Assembly (NCBI GenBank): GCA_009760855.2
Contig: WPIO01000055.1
Location: 2,540,001-2,602,500 of the forward strand
DNA: 62,500 nucleotides
Direction of reading: 5' to 3'
From: Cristatella mucedo
Taxonomy: Eukaryota > Bryozoa > Phylactolaemata > Cristatellidae
Numbering within the stretch: the first letter of the stretch is position 1; each line of letters begins with the position of its first letter. Positions 21,125 to 31,480 of this stretch are shown piece by piece. A program made the translations under genes and the position numbers. The notes under the pieces are model-generated. The model did not search any database. It saw only the letters and a program-made list of their open reading frames with translations, and was not told the DNA's origin.

Positions 21125-22165
21125 TCTGTCATCTCCAAAAAAGTCACACAGAATTCGTGGGTCTTGCCCAGCAGAGATTTCTCTGGCGCACTCAAAAATG
21201 CCTAAGTAGCTTTATGTGCGTATGAGGTGGCCAACAGACTCAACCTCATTCAACAAAGATAAAGTAAAACCCGTAGCTGAGTCAGGAGAGCAGTTGAGGT
21301 AGTGAGTAGCAGGGAAGTTGCAGCTCAGGACGACTGGAAAGGATGTGCCACTCTCGGCAGCAGGAGAGTCAGTCTATTACAATTGTGCAACCTACAACCT
21401 GCAGAGCAAAAGCTACTATCGCCAATGGTCTTTAACTATAAGAATGGAACAGCGCATTTATTGTCTATATAGAATCTGAGGGCACAAGAAGGCCGAAACT
21501 GGTTGAAGCAGTTCAGCTAGTTATGAAGGAGCCAAACCATGACGGACCTTTTGATGTAGAGTAAGAATTTTGTTTTGATCAACCTATAGCCATCGCAGCT
21601 TCTTCTGCAAAGAAGACATATAACTGAACCTATAGAATTCTTTTTGATTAGCCTTTCAGCCATATTCATCACCGGCTAAAGATTCTTAACGGCTGTTTTG
21701 GGTAGCAATAGCCAAAACGGAATTGCAGTAGTCCAGCCTAGTTATAATCAGAGAGCCAGCTAAATTTCTTAGTAAGTTTCCGTGATAAAAAACGCCTAGT
21801 CTTATAAAAAAAAATTAAACGCATTGGCTCACGCTCTGGAGGCAGTATTCCTATTAAAGGTTTAGTTCCGAAATCTAAGCAATGCTCAAAGAGTTCATAT
21901 ATGTTCCGTGCTCGTGGTGACGGTCACACAACAGCATCATTTATTGGGAGAGCAAAGTCTCGTTGTCCAGACAAATGCTTGGGGTGTCCTATAAATGAGA
22001 GTTTGGTTTTTATCGATGTTTGGTTTAAAAAACAATTGGCTGACACCAAGAATCGGATGTCCTAAAGGCAATCATTCAGTTTATCTGTCGCTGCAGATGA
22101 ATCCGGCAGTATACATTGAAAAGGAAATCCGAGTATCGCCAGCAGAAACGTTTCAGAGAGTCTAA
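21125..22165 (-). mobile_element. LINE-B copy, old and AT-drifted
   Basis: The minus strand follows the LINE-B consensus from near the tail (CACTCAAAAATGCCTAAGTAG, 21190) through GAGCAGTTGAGGTAGTGAGTAG, the C-terminal region and the connector to CATCATTTATTGGGAGAGCA (21936) and the YADD-upstream region at about 22100. Stop codons are frequent. It is followed directly by another LINE-B 3' end. Confidence 0.75.
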
Positions 22166-22715
22166 TGTATCTCCGTCAGTAACTCCACAAAGTCATAAAG
22201 ACCATGTGGGTGTTACGCAGGAGAGTTTTGCATAGCCCACTCACAGCCTAAGCGGCTTTCGGTACGCATTCGGTAGCCAACAGACTTCGTCTCACGCAAC
22301 AAAGAGAAAGTGGGAAGCATAGCAGAGTTAGGAGAGCAGTTGAGGTAGTGAGTAGCATAGAAGTAGCAGTTCAGAACCGCTGAAAAAGATGTGCCATAGT
22401 CGGCAGTTGGAGAGTAGATGTCGTTGCGTAAGAATTGTGCTAAGTGAACATGAAGAATAGCGAAGGATCGAGGACGGATCCTTCGTGGAACGCCGCAGGC
22501 GACTGTTCGGCTGGATGAGACGCGACCGACGCACGACGCAAATTGAACATCCGATCGGATGAGTGACGACATGGATCGCGATCGAACGATTTGAATCACG
22601 CCAGCTCCTCGTCGATCGCCTGATCGACGCGCTCACGATCGCTCCCGATCGTTCACTTTCGGTATCTAGTTCAATATCGCCGTTGAATGCAGCCGGTAGG
22701 TCCACCAGGACCTGG

Positions 22716-22862
22716 GGAGTCGCATGATCTTCGTTGCAGCTGCTTACAATTTCATTGGTCACGCGGAGTCACGTGATCTTCATTGTTACAGTTTCATTGG
22801 TCACGCGGAGTCACATGATCTTTGTTGCCGCTGCTGCTTACAATTTCATCGATGACGCGGAG
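22716..22862. repeat. Three tandem 42-52-bp units inside LINE-B
   Basis: Each unit begins GGAGTC(A/G)C(A/G)TGATCTT and ends TTCAT(T/C)GGTCACGC or its variant. The LINE-B copy at 41190 has a single equivalent segment, so this is a local expansion upstream of RT motif A. Confidence 0.85.
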
Positions 22863-23470
22863 CAGTTTTAGTGAACGTAGCTTGACTCGCGACTGAAATC
22901 CTTCAATCGATTAGTTTTTTCCAATGCGTTCCGCACATAGCTTAGCGACAATATTTTCGAAATTCTTTGACAGACCAGTACGAAGGGCAGCTGGCCAATA
23001 GTCTTTTGCTAGGACCCCCGAATCTAATGCAGGCTTTTTTAATTATTGGTCGCCGATATTGATGGCCGATTTTTTAGACTTTGGAAAAATCCCGTTATCC
23101 AGAGAAGCACTACAAGTCTGAGTTATTTACGCAGCACGCTTGTCTGCCAGTAAAGACAAGCGAGGGAATGGTATGCGGTATGGGATCGTCGGGAGATGAG
23201 CTCTTTCACAAGACCTCATTAAGGCAGCCAATACGCAGACAGAAACCTCGACAACTCCTTGAGGAAGGTCGCGCGTTGCAACTCGACATTTGCTTTAGTC
23301 GGATGGGGCTCGGTGGGGGGGGGCGTGAATGTGTGCGATGCCTTCAATGAAGAAGATGTAAACATCATCCGTCAAACCGTTTATGTCCGGTGAGTGATGA
23401 GACCTATCAGAGGTTTGCTAGCAAATAGTCGCCGTTGTATGCAGCAGCTTTGAGTCCGACTGGCAGGACT

Positions 23471-23511
23471 TGTATCTCCGTCAGTAACTCCACAAAGTCA
23501 TAAAGACAATT
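23471..23511 (-). mobile_element. 41-bp LINE-B tail insertion
   Basis: TGTATCTCCGTCAGTAACTC...AAGTCATAAAGAC, the last 40 nt of LINE-B, interrupts LINE-B linker sequence. The flanks GGCAGGACTTG and TGAATGAAAAAAAG are adjacent in the homologous copy at 50755-50790. It is an extreme 5' truncation. Confidence 0.75.
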
Positions 23512-24364
23512 TTCCAATGAAAAAAAGAAAGCCTCGAATTTATTTCAATCTTCCTGATTTATTCCTACACGGAGGAAGTCTTGAAACTGGCTAGAACGAT
23601 GATGGACCCAGACGACGGCACTTTCGACGATGCGCTGGACACTAGCGACATCTATTGAGGGTTTTCGGTAAATTGAAAGGGGTCTCCCCGAATATGCACA
23701 CGGGCAGTGTGCAGGGGAGGAAGCGTGCTAGTTGAGAGCAGCACTCACAAGTTTCGAGTTTACTGCATCAGCTAGGGTATTAAGGCTATCGGTGGAGTCT
23801 GGTAGTACGCTAAGAAGACCTGCATCGCTAGCCGATTAAAAAAAAACTTCTCAGCCTAAGTACTTTTTAGGTTATGTCGCTAGGAAAACTTGATGCTGTC
23901 CTGGTGCTACGACGGAACGGGACGGCGTGATTTAAAGTGAGTATTTTATATTGAGCGGCGATCCGAGATGGGGGATGGGGGTACACAGCAAGGACAGGGT
24001 CAAGATCGGGAGGGGGGGGGGAGACAGCCTTTGTCCAAGAGATCCGTGCTTGAGTGATCAACGTGGACGCTCAAGTCTCCAACGATCAATAAAGGCTGGC
24101 AACGAAAGCTCGAATGTCTTTGGTGAGAAACTGCGGAAGCAAGCGAAACTCCGATAAGCAAGATTAGACAGCGGTCGGACGGCGGTCATTGGATCACAAC
24201 CACGAGATGCGCTGTCTCCGATGGCGATCTCGTAGCAACCGATTCATACGATGGTCCATACGGAAAACTGCAGGTCTCGTAGCCGAGCGTTCACAAAGAG
24301 CGACAGCAGCCCCGCCAGCCAACTTGTCAACTACATGTTCGGTCTATCTTCCTGACAGAAGGAA

Positions 24365-24692
24365 GCTATAGAAACGACCTGCTCTATGTTGTCACAAAGG
24401 TCAGTGGGTAAGGTTCTGCTGACCCAAGAACCGTTGAAGGTCAGCGGGTAAGGGTCAAGGGTAAAGGTCAGTGGGTCAAGGTGCTGACCCAAGAGCCGTT
24501 GAAGAGACGATCGATGGTTGACATCAGCGTCGTTGGATTTCGCATCCGGGAATCTGCGACATTTTTCGTAGAAGCTCTCGAAACTCGATCTCTGCTAAGA
24601 TGCATTGGCTAAACGTACAGCGGTTCGCGTGCACCAGTCGATGGCGCTGACTGTTTTACCTTTTGCTTTCTTGAGCTGGCGCTCAGTGGAAT
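24365..24692 (-). mobile_element. LINE-A fragment, linker between endonuclease and RT
   Basis: Minus-strand match to 45300-45560 of the best LINE-A copy: GACGATCGATGGTTGACATC, TTCGCATCCGGGAATCTGCG, GTAGAAGCTCTCGAAACTCG, CGATGGCGCTGACTG. It contains a tandem duplication of about 70 bp (24395-24507) built on AAGGTCAGTGGGTAAGG and GACCCAAGA(A/G)CCGTTGAAG. Confidence 0.72.
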
Positions 24693-24795
24693 GCGCACCG
24701 AAAGCAGCCTAGGCTGTGAGTGCGCTATAGAAAACTCTCCTGCGTTACGCCCACACGGTCTTTGTGCTGCTTTGTAGGGCTACAGACGGAGATGG
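24693..24795 (+). mobile_element. LINE-B 3' tail fragment
   Basis: GAATGCGCACCGAAAGCAGC, GCTGTGAGTGCGCTATAG, AACTCTCCTGCGTTACGCCC, GGGCTACAGACGGAG: LINE-B terminus on the plus strand, joined to LINE-A linker sequence. Confidence 0.78.
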
Positions 24796-26984
24796 AGTCG
24801 GTCCAATGTTCGCTAATTTATTGTGTACGGTTAACTGTGGGCGGCATTCTCGGTGTAAAATACAAAGAGCATAGCCAGAAGAGCGAACTAGCGAAGAACG
24901 TCGGCGGCTCGCGTCGCGTCGTGTCGCAGCTGTCGCATTCCACCTGCGAAGGCAGACCAGATCGAGAACTGAGCAGTGCGGTGGGCGAGATATTTTTTGC
25001 GAATAGCATCAACATCTCAAGGGTCGCAAAGTCGTTTCTCGATTCGCACACGATCTTTGATACCTAAGGGGAACACACCATCAGGCTGCCTAAGATCAGC
25101 ATACCGTCAGGTGTGTAGACTTTGATTAGAATAGGAATTGAAAGCCTACCATTTTGAGGGATATTTGATGTATAAGGTGCATATAATTTATGTGACATTT
25201 GTGTGTACCATTTATGTACGTGACATTTTTGTGAGTTGGGCTGTGTACATGAGTCACAAGAAAATAAATCGGCTAAATTAAGAAACTCAAAAATACGGCT
25301 TCAGTCGGGTCGCCAGAGTGAATTAAATACTAAAGTACATTTAAGCACATTCTGATGCAAAAATATTATTCGAGCTCTTGAGAAACGCAGCTAGAAATTC
25401 CAAACGCACGTGAACGCGCGAATCTCGCATCCGCCTCTCCGCATCTGCCTACATCTGGCCACGCCAACCAGGGGAGACGACTCTACGTGAGACCAGTCAG
25501 CGTCACTCGGCACTCTGCTGAAAGATAATCTTTTCCGGGTACGTGGGTGCATGTCAAGGTGCAAGCGGGAGCGGGGCCCTCGCGATGGCGCCTGGCGCTC
25601 TCGCTGAACGAAACCTGAGCGAATCGACTGAGCGTTCTGCTCGCGCACGTTATGCACGACATGTTCGCGTCCATGCGTGCTAGGCTTGTCGGCATGTACA
25701 AACGTTCGTGCACTTTACATGCATTCGAATGTATGCTCGAAATCGCATGCTGTCCACATGAATGCACGTACGGGCAGCTACGCCTGCACTGCGGCTGCGT
25801 TAGCATTTCATCTACAGGCATGTGCGTGCATGTGCGTGCATGTGTGCGCACATCATTCGTGAACGTGCGGGCTTCTAGGCGTGCACTCTATGCAGGCACG
25901 GCTATGCACAGCTCCGTGCGGCCACTCGAGCACGCACTGCGCAGGCCTCGACCAGGCAGTCAGAGCCCCGGCCAATGATGCAAAAATCAGTTTGCAGACC
26001 AGTCAATTAAGGCTAAGTGCTAATTTGCAGTTCCAGGACGCAGACCTGGTGGCGGCCGGCGCGCGGAGCCCGACACAGCAGCGATACGATAGCGGCTCGG
26101 AGAGATACGCCGCCGCGAACTAAAGCCTAGAGTCACGTGGAGGAGCTTTGTGCAGCATCTCCAAAGAGAGGCTTCATAGACATCGGCTGCACGGCTGCAC
26201 CGAGACGGTTTCGAACTAAGGATTAGCCCTCGAGCGAACTAGAGGTCGAGCGAAACCATTTGACGGCAGCGGCGTCGCTCGACGGCGTGTCGCTGGCAGC
26301 GTCAGAGAGGACAGAGTTGAGCAATTTGATGTCAGGCGTCGAGTCGGATGCGCTGCAGCAGTCAGCGTTTTTCCGATTAGCTGCAGCCAGGTGCACCGGC
26401 TCCTGCGCCATCCTGAGCTCCGGCCGGCGGCTGCTCGTCGACTGTGAAGAAGAGGGTTGATTGAATTAAAGTAGAGCTGGGTCGAATTGACAGATCAACG
26501 ATCGCGCCCACGGCGCCGTGAGCGGTGAAACATCTTGGCGACCTCTCTTGCACCAATGTGGCCGCACCCAAGCACCCGAACAGCGGCGGCAGGACGGACC
26601 CGCCGCGTTTAAAGCTTGCGGAGCACGAAAGAACGGCCGCCGTTCGCTGCTGCGCCCGCTCGCTCGCTGTCACTCTAGGAGGAGATCTCTTGTAGAGCTA
26701 ACACTGTTATCGTCGCTCGAGGAGTATAGATTACCGGGTTATTGGATCACTGGATTACTGCTCGATTACTGGAGCGCGAGTGCGAACGCACAAGTATCGC
26801 TACTGAGGCTCGTCTCTCGACATCCGTAGAATATAATCTGCCAGCTTATTCCCGTGAAAACTGTTGCCGGAAATCCCAGAGTGCATAATGATCTGGGCCG
26901 CAGAGGCTCCACACCTCCGTAGTGAGCTCGGTCTCCTGTCGGACCGACGACCTTGCTCGTGTACAAGCTCGCACCTATATATGC
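24796..26984. other. 2.2 kb without recognisable gene
   Basis: Mixed sequence. 25640-25930 is rich in GCATG and TGCATGTGCG motifs. 26000-26680 is moderately GC-rich with short unrelated frames. Around 26705-26770 GGATTACT-like words recur (TTATTGGATCACTGGATTAC). No domain, RNA gene or transposon end was recognised. Confidence 0.45.
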
Positions 26985-27315
26985 ATCACGGTCTGTAACT
27001 CCACAAAGCCACACAGACTGTGTAGGTGTTACACGGAAGAGTTGTTTTGTATAGCACACTCTCAGCTTAAGTGGCTTTCGGTACGCATTCGGTAGCCAAC
27101 TGACTTCATCTCACGCAGCAAAGACAAAGTGTAGCTGAGTCAGAAGAGCAGCTGAGGTAGTGAGTAGCATGGAAGTAGCAGCTCAGGACGGCTGGAAAGG
27201 ATGAGCCATAGTCGGCAGTAGCAGCAGCAGAGTAGTTGTCGTTGCGTAAGAATCGCGGAAGCGAGTTCCACGATCTAGGGCCTGCTGAGCTAAAGCCTTC
27301 TGTCGCCACCTAAAC
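26985..27315 (-). mobile_element. LINE-B 3' fragment
   Basis: Tail GTCTGTAACTCCACAAAGCC, then CTTTCGGTACGCATTCGGTA, GAGCAGCTGAGGTAGTGAGT and the C-terminal coding end (GTGGAAGCGAGTTCCAC region; frame 27106-27309, GPRSWNSLPRFLRND). Good preservation. Confidence 0.87.
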
Positions 27316-27448
27316 ATCCGTCCCTTTTTGTAGTTGACTTTTCATAAGTGAGGCTTGTCATCGACCTTTGACAGCACGATGCTTCCAGGTTTCTTCTTCA
27401 CTCTCTTTTTGTTGTAGAATATTTGTTTCTTGCTGCTGTGTGCGATAA

Positions 27449-27558
27449 TTAGGCATAGATAGTTAGGCATAGATAGTTAGGCATAGATAGTTAGGCATAG
27501 ATAGTTAGGCATAGATAGTTAGGCATAGATAGTTAGGCATAGATAGTTAGGCATAGAT
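27449..27558. repeat. Minisatellite, 14-bp unit TTAGGCATAGATAG, about 8 units
   Basis: Eight identical head-to-tail units without spacers, so it is a minisatellite and not a CRISPR array. The perfect identity suggests recent expansion. Confidence 0.97.
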
Positions 27559-27746
27559 GTTTTTCTCGCTCTGCTCTCCTTCGTTAAAGATCCAGATGCC
27601 AGGAAAGACACTTTCGTCCCATATTGTTCAACGTAAAGCTCACGTTATATAATGGCAATCGATAGTCCTGCGCCGTTCTTCGGGAGCAGTGAAATTAACT
27701 GTCCTTTGAAGCTACACCTGCCATTGCTATTATTAGGAAATAGATC

Positions 27747-27945
27747 GTAAAAGAACTTTATAGTTAAATCGTATAATATACTATAAGTATATGATCGTAT
27801 CGTATCGTGTATACTATACTATACTATACCATAGTATAGTATACTATACTATAAATATACGATCGTATCGTATCGTATATACTATACTCCATTAAAGTAT
27901 ATAAACTATACTATATAAATACGATCGTAAAGAACTTTATAGTTA
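27747..27945. repeat. AT-rich duplicated and palindromic block
   Basis: Two related arms carry GATCGTATCGTATCGT(G/A)TATACTATACT (about 27792 and 27862). Between them lies an internally palindromic TATAGTATACTATA-type run. The outer segment AAGAACTTTATAGTTA occurs at 27751-27767 and 27926-27944. Strong cruciform potential. Confidence 0.8.
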
Positions 27946-28055
27946 GATTTGGGTAGATTTCCCCTTGAACTGCCTTTGCTTGCTGCATTCTTTAACGGAA
28001 TGTAAGGGTGTCAGGCAAACTGACTTCCATTTACGCATGTACATGTAAGTACGTA

Positions 28056-28112
28056 TGCATGTATCTCCGTGTGTAACTTTACAAAGCCCAATGACTGTGT
28101 GGGTGTTACGCT
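28056..28112 (-). mobile_element. LINE-B tail fragment
   Basis: CATGTATCTCCGTGTGTAAC, then GACTGTGTGGGTGTTACGCT: the last approximately 55 bp of LINE-B, minus strand. Confidence 0.7.
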
Positions 28113-28182
28113 TAATTTACTTGTAGCCTACATTGACGACATTCGCACTTGTCTGGCTGGTAACTCCATAAAGCTTAGCTAT

Positions 28183-28465
28183 GAGAATAATAATAAAAGT
28201 AATAATAATACATTTGATATAGCGTCCTCAGATAATTCAATATCTCTCTAGGCGCTTTAAAACTGCTGCAAAGGAAGCACGATCGATGGTTAGTGGTAGC
28301 ATGCTCGATAAACAACAAGAATACCATAGTTGGGGGTGACATGCACAGGGTCAGCATGCAAGTGTGGTTAGTGGCAGCATGCAACAGTGTCAGCACGCAT
28401 GAGCACATAAAGGTCAAATCACAGGGACCCACTAAATGCCATCACAAATGGATGCGTTTTTAGAG
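28183..28465 (-). mobile_element. LINE-A 3' fragment
   Basis: (AAT)n, GATATAGCGTCCTCAGATAA, CTCTCTAGGCGCTTTAAAAC, then the full non-coding 3' segment to the GGACCCACTAAATGCC stop-codon region. No coding part beyond the terminus. Confidence 0.87.
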
Positions 28466-28489
28466 AAAACCCGCGTAATAGTGACAGGA

Positions 28490-28900
28490 AAACCTAGTAT
28501 CACGTTCAACAAAGAAGACTTCACTCTCAAGATAAGTTCTTCTAACGCCGCCTCGTGACGTCCACCTGTAATCTGGGCGTGCTTTCCAAGTTGACTTGCT
28601 ATTGGACGGGCAAGTTGCCTTTACCTGTCAAGTGGAGGCAACTTTCAACTGAGCGACGGTGCGAAAATCTGGGCCTTCTTAGACAAGAATTCTACATCCA
28701 AGCTAGTTCATGCCTTTGTGACATTGCGCATCCAAGGCAATTTCCTTTACTCAGCACTCCCCCGCCAGCGTCCCCTTAATTGTCTACAACTGGTGCAAAA
28801 CTCGGCAGCCTATCTGGTCAGCCGTCAACGGCTTACGTGCCGAAGCAGTGGCCGCTACTTCTATCTGAGGTTCGCTACCGCTACCTATCAAGATTAGAAT
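28490..28900 (+). mobile_element. LINE-A coding fragment (connector)
   Basis: Plus-strand match to the connector and early C-terminal segment (CATGCCTTTGTGACATTGCG, CAACTGGTGCAAAACTCGGC). It faces the preceding minus-strand LINE-A tail. No open frame. Confidence 0.65.
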
Positions 28901-28940
28901 CTATTGCTAGATGCTCCGTCTAGCTAGCACGGTTGTAGGA

Positions 28941-29035
28941 CTTCCCCCCCCCCGACATTTGCCCCCCCCCCCGGTGGACCCTAAGACATACCCCCTGAAC
29001 ATTCGTCCCCCCCCCGAGTAGAACGTTTCCCCTTA
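28941..29035. repeat. Clustered poly-C tracts
   Basis: Four or more C-runs of 5-12 nt are separated by 15-25 nt (for example CTTCCCCCCCC, ACATTTGCCCC, CATTCGTCCCC). The G-rich complementary strand meets the pattern for a G-quadruplex, and the C-strand for an i-motif. Confidence 0.85.
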
Positions 29036-29439
29036 CGTTGATGACTGTATAACTAAGAATACAGATATACATGATTAAATGAAGCTCATGCTCTATTAAA
29101 ATAAAATCAACTCAGTATAGTTAGAGGAATGAATGGATTGGAAGGATGGTTTCTAATGGAGCGAGCAGCGGCTGCGGCAGCGGCGAGCCGTACAGTTTGC
29201 TCCCGGGAAGTTCGGTCCCGCTCGACGCCGCCAGGCACGTGTTCGTACCCGTCGTAGCGGGCACGCGTTACGGCGTGCCGCGCGCGTTACTGCAAATGAG
29301 CGCTAAGCCTCAGAGTCTACTGAGTACAACTCGACCTCAAGAGATCTAGTTATGCCCTAATACGCACTAATTAAAGCGCGGAATACGAGCAAGGGTGGAT
29401 TTAGGCGGCGGAGGCGCAGCCCGCCCTCTACCATAAAAT
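29036..29439. other. No gene seen
   Basis: AT-rich to 29130, then a GC-rich patch at about 29160-29300 with a 67-codon frame (29146-29349) of no recognisable family. Confidence 0.4.
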
Positions 29440-29533
29440 CTAAACCCTAAACACTAAACACTAAACCCTAAAAACCTAAACGCTAAACACTCTAAACGCC
29501 AAACACTCCAAACGCTAAAGCCTAAACCCTAAG
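29440..29533. repeat. Degenerate (CTAAACC)-like array, telomere-like
   Basis: Units CTAAACCCTAAACACTAAAC and variants (CCTAAACG, CTCTAAACGCC) over about 94 bp. The least mutated units read CCCTAAA, the Arabidopsis-type telomere word TTTAGGG on the other strand, not the animal TTAGGG. Confidence 0.7.
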
Positions 29534-29859
29534 AATATTATTTACAATTATACTAGACATTTTTCTGCAACATACACAAAGCCTGGGCGGATGTCGATGG
29601 GCACGCGGGGACTAAGACACTCTATCTTATGCGACAAAGATAAAACGAGAAGAATTCGAGCTGATTCGAGTGATTAATCAAAGAAGCAATGGAAGCGCAC
29701 GGCAGTGTCGGCGCCAGAAATCACGTGCGACAGTCGGCAGCAGGAGAGAGAAGATGCCTCGGAGTAAGGATTGCACAAGTGAGCTCGGCAGCCTGCGCGC
29801 GGCTTGCATTCAGTCGCAGGTCGCAGGTCATTCAATGAAAGAATTTATAGCAGCATAGC
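29534..29859. other. No gene seen
   Basis: Unique-looking sequence between the telomere-like array and a LINE-B relative. A 62-codon frame (29670-29858) has no recognisable domain. Confidence 0.4.
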
Positions 29860-30235
29860 TATTGTCCATAGAGAGCCTGCCGGAGGTTGCGAGGGGGCCG
29901 AAACTGGCGCAGCATTACGGCAGCGTAGGAAAAAGTCAAGCCTTGGCAGACCTTGCGGGTCGGAGTAAGATGTTTGTACGGTATTAGTTGATCCACCAGG
30001 AGCCATTGTACCTCCGTCATTGAAGGATACACATGACTTTGCCGCAGGGATGTTTTGACTAACCTTGCAGCCATATTAACTACGAGCTGCAGAAGCTTAA
30101 TGGCTGTCTTTCGGCAGCCAGCTGCCTAAGCTGTCTTTCAGTAGTCCAGCCTAGATATGTATGTATCTTTAGCCAGCCACTATGGCATTCAGTTCCTAAC
30201 TTTGGACAGGTATGTAGCACCTTGCTGGCCTTGGC
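29860..30235 (-). mobile_element. Divergent LINE-B-like fragment
   Basis: Minus-strand similarity to the LINE-B C-terminal and connector segment in order: TATTGTCCATAGAGAGCCTG, GGCCGAAACTGGCGCAGC, CTTGCAGCCATATTAACTAC, GCAGAAGCTTAATGGCTGTC, CAGTAGTCCAGCCTAGA. It is more divergent than other LINE-B copies and perhaps a separate subfamily. Confidence 0.6.
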
Positions 30236-30429
30236 TGAGTTTTAGCGCGAACAAGAGCTGTTCGGTGGCGGGCTAGAGCTCCTTTGTCCTGGAGCAGTGA
30301 GCCAGAGAGGAGCGTCAGTGCGGTTAGAGAGCGAGAGCTTAAGAGCAAGCCAGGAAGCTCTGAGACCAGCGGTGGCGATTCGGCCTTTAGAATTGGTCTG
30401 ATACCCGCGGGAGCTGCTGATTGATGTGG

Positions 30430-31480
30430 GCTGGCCTGTCAACCTCCGCCATCACTCTGTCCAAAAAGAATCGTCTGGAACCCATTCGCACATTCTAGCT
30501 GGACAGAGGGGACATTCCAGTGGCCTAGTGACAGTATCAATTCCTTACCCTAATGGGCCACGGTGTCGGGCCCAATACCACTAAGTTCTTGCTCCATTGT
30601 CTCAGCTAGGTTTTGTGAGTCGAGCGACGCTCGCTCTCGGTCTTTTGTTCGGCTCCTCTCTCCGACCTCGCTTCGACGCCGTCGGACTCGTTTCCCTGAA
30701 AGCGAGGGAGGAGGGCGGACTGTTCGCCGGCGATTGACGGGACAGGACGAGACAGCGCTCGGAGGATTCGGTGGACTCCACCGAATACGGTCGTATCGCG
30801 CCCGAGCTAGAATTTTGTGGTTCCTTTTTTTGTGTGCGCGCTCGCACGTGGTCTCGGCATAAAGATTTGCCGGTGCGAGCTTGACGTAGTTGGTAAGGTG
30901 TGAGATATTCCGTTGCTTCGGGCTCCTTTGTCTATTTGGGCTGTTCCCCCTAGAGACGCAGGGAGACTAAGTGTGGAGACGTGTTTCCTCCGCAAGAGTG
31001 CTTGAAGTGGCGTGTGTGGGGTATTCCTGCCGCAAGGTGGAAGTGGAGTCCTAGTTCTCCGGTCAGGATTTAGGCTCCGGTTCGGGCTCCATCTATTTGG
31101 GTTGTTCCCCACTATAGACGTTAGACGTAAGTAGCCTCAGTGTGGAGACGTGTTTCCTCCTCAAGAGTGCTTGTACTGTCGAGAGCGTGTGAGGAGTGTG
31201 GAGATAAAACTGAGCTAGACGCGCAGCGACTTTGTGCGCTTGCGAATAAAGCTCACTAAAATCCTCAATTCATGTGTCTCGCTTTCCAACTTACGCCGCG
31301 GACTCACGACCCCCTTTAGTAACGGTAAGTAGGTCAGCGCCAGAAACGCTCATTTCGTGGCGGCCAGCTAATTGCGCGTAGGCGCGCACCGAACGGCATT
31401 AGGCGCTAGGTTACGCCGCTAGGTAAGCGGCAGGTCAAGCCTACTCCGCCGAGCCTTCGGCGTTACAGGTATATAGCGTG
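30430..31480 (+). mobile_element. Possible solo LTR or LTR-like repeat
   Basis: The plus strand shows an AATAAA signal at 31245-31250, then a U5-like stretch (CTCACTAAAATCCTCAATTC...GTGTCTCGCTTTCC) ending in CGGACTCACGACCCC at about 31313. Upstream, two related blocks (about 30890-31005 and 31090-31180) share TGTGGAGACGTGTTTCCTCC and CAAGAGTGCTTG. Such poly(A)-signal-plus-short-U5 organisation is typical of LTRs, but no TG/CA ends, target duplication or internal gag/pol were identified. It could equally be a host 3' end. Confidence 0.35.

Larger units (their letters stand above)
22213..24160 (-). pseudogene. LINE-B endonuclease/RT remnant with internal deletion
   Basis: Domains on the minus strand, N to C. 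An APE-type endonuclease fragment shows PPSDRCLILL near 24160 and LLIVGDLSVHVDHS near 24090, where the usual GDFN is GDLS. A linker follows. The RT N-terminal part is decayed. Motif A reads LVDLPAAFN near 22690 instead of LLDLSAAFD. The segment SCVGRVSSSRTVACGVP (motif B region) is fused directly to FLRNDIYSPTADYG, which is normally the C-terminal end. The frame thus jumps from GVP to FLRN and loses YADD and the connector, consistent with a deletion in the element. No activity is possible. Confidence 0.7.
22168..24190 (-). mobile_element. Long LINE-B copy, internally deleted, reaching the endonuclease
   Basis: Minus strand, from the 3' tail at 22168 (TATCTCCGTCAGTAACTCCA) to an endonuclease remnant near 24190. 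The order on + is C-terminal segment, partial RT, a triplicated 45-bp unit at 22716-22862, RT N-terminal region (about 22860-23130), linker region (23370-23655) and endonuclease (about 23900-24190). It is the longest LINE-B in the window, but the RT middle is deleted. A 5'-truncated LINE-B tail has inserted at 23471-23511. Confidence 0.75.

Noticed and set aside
27449-27470. Nematode-type telomere repeat TTAGGC
   Set aside because: TTAGGC is only the first part of a 14-bp unit and does not repeat by itself.
27449-27558. CRISPR-like regular repeat
   Set aside because: Units are adjacent with no spacers, in an animal-type genome.
31240-31480. Retroviral primer-binding site after the LTR-like end
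   Set aside because: CAGCGCCAGAAACGCTC vaguely resembles a tRNA 3' end complement, but it is neither adjacent to a defined LTR end nor a firm match.
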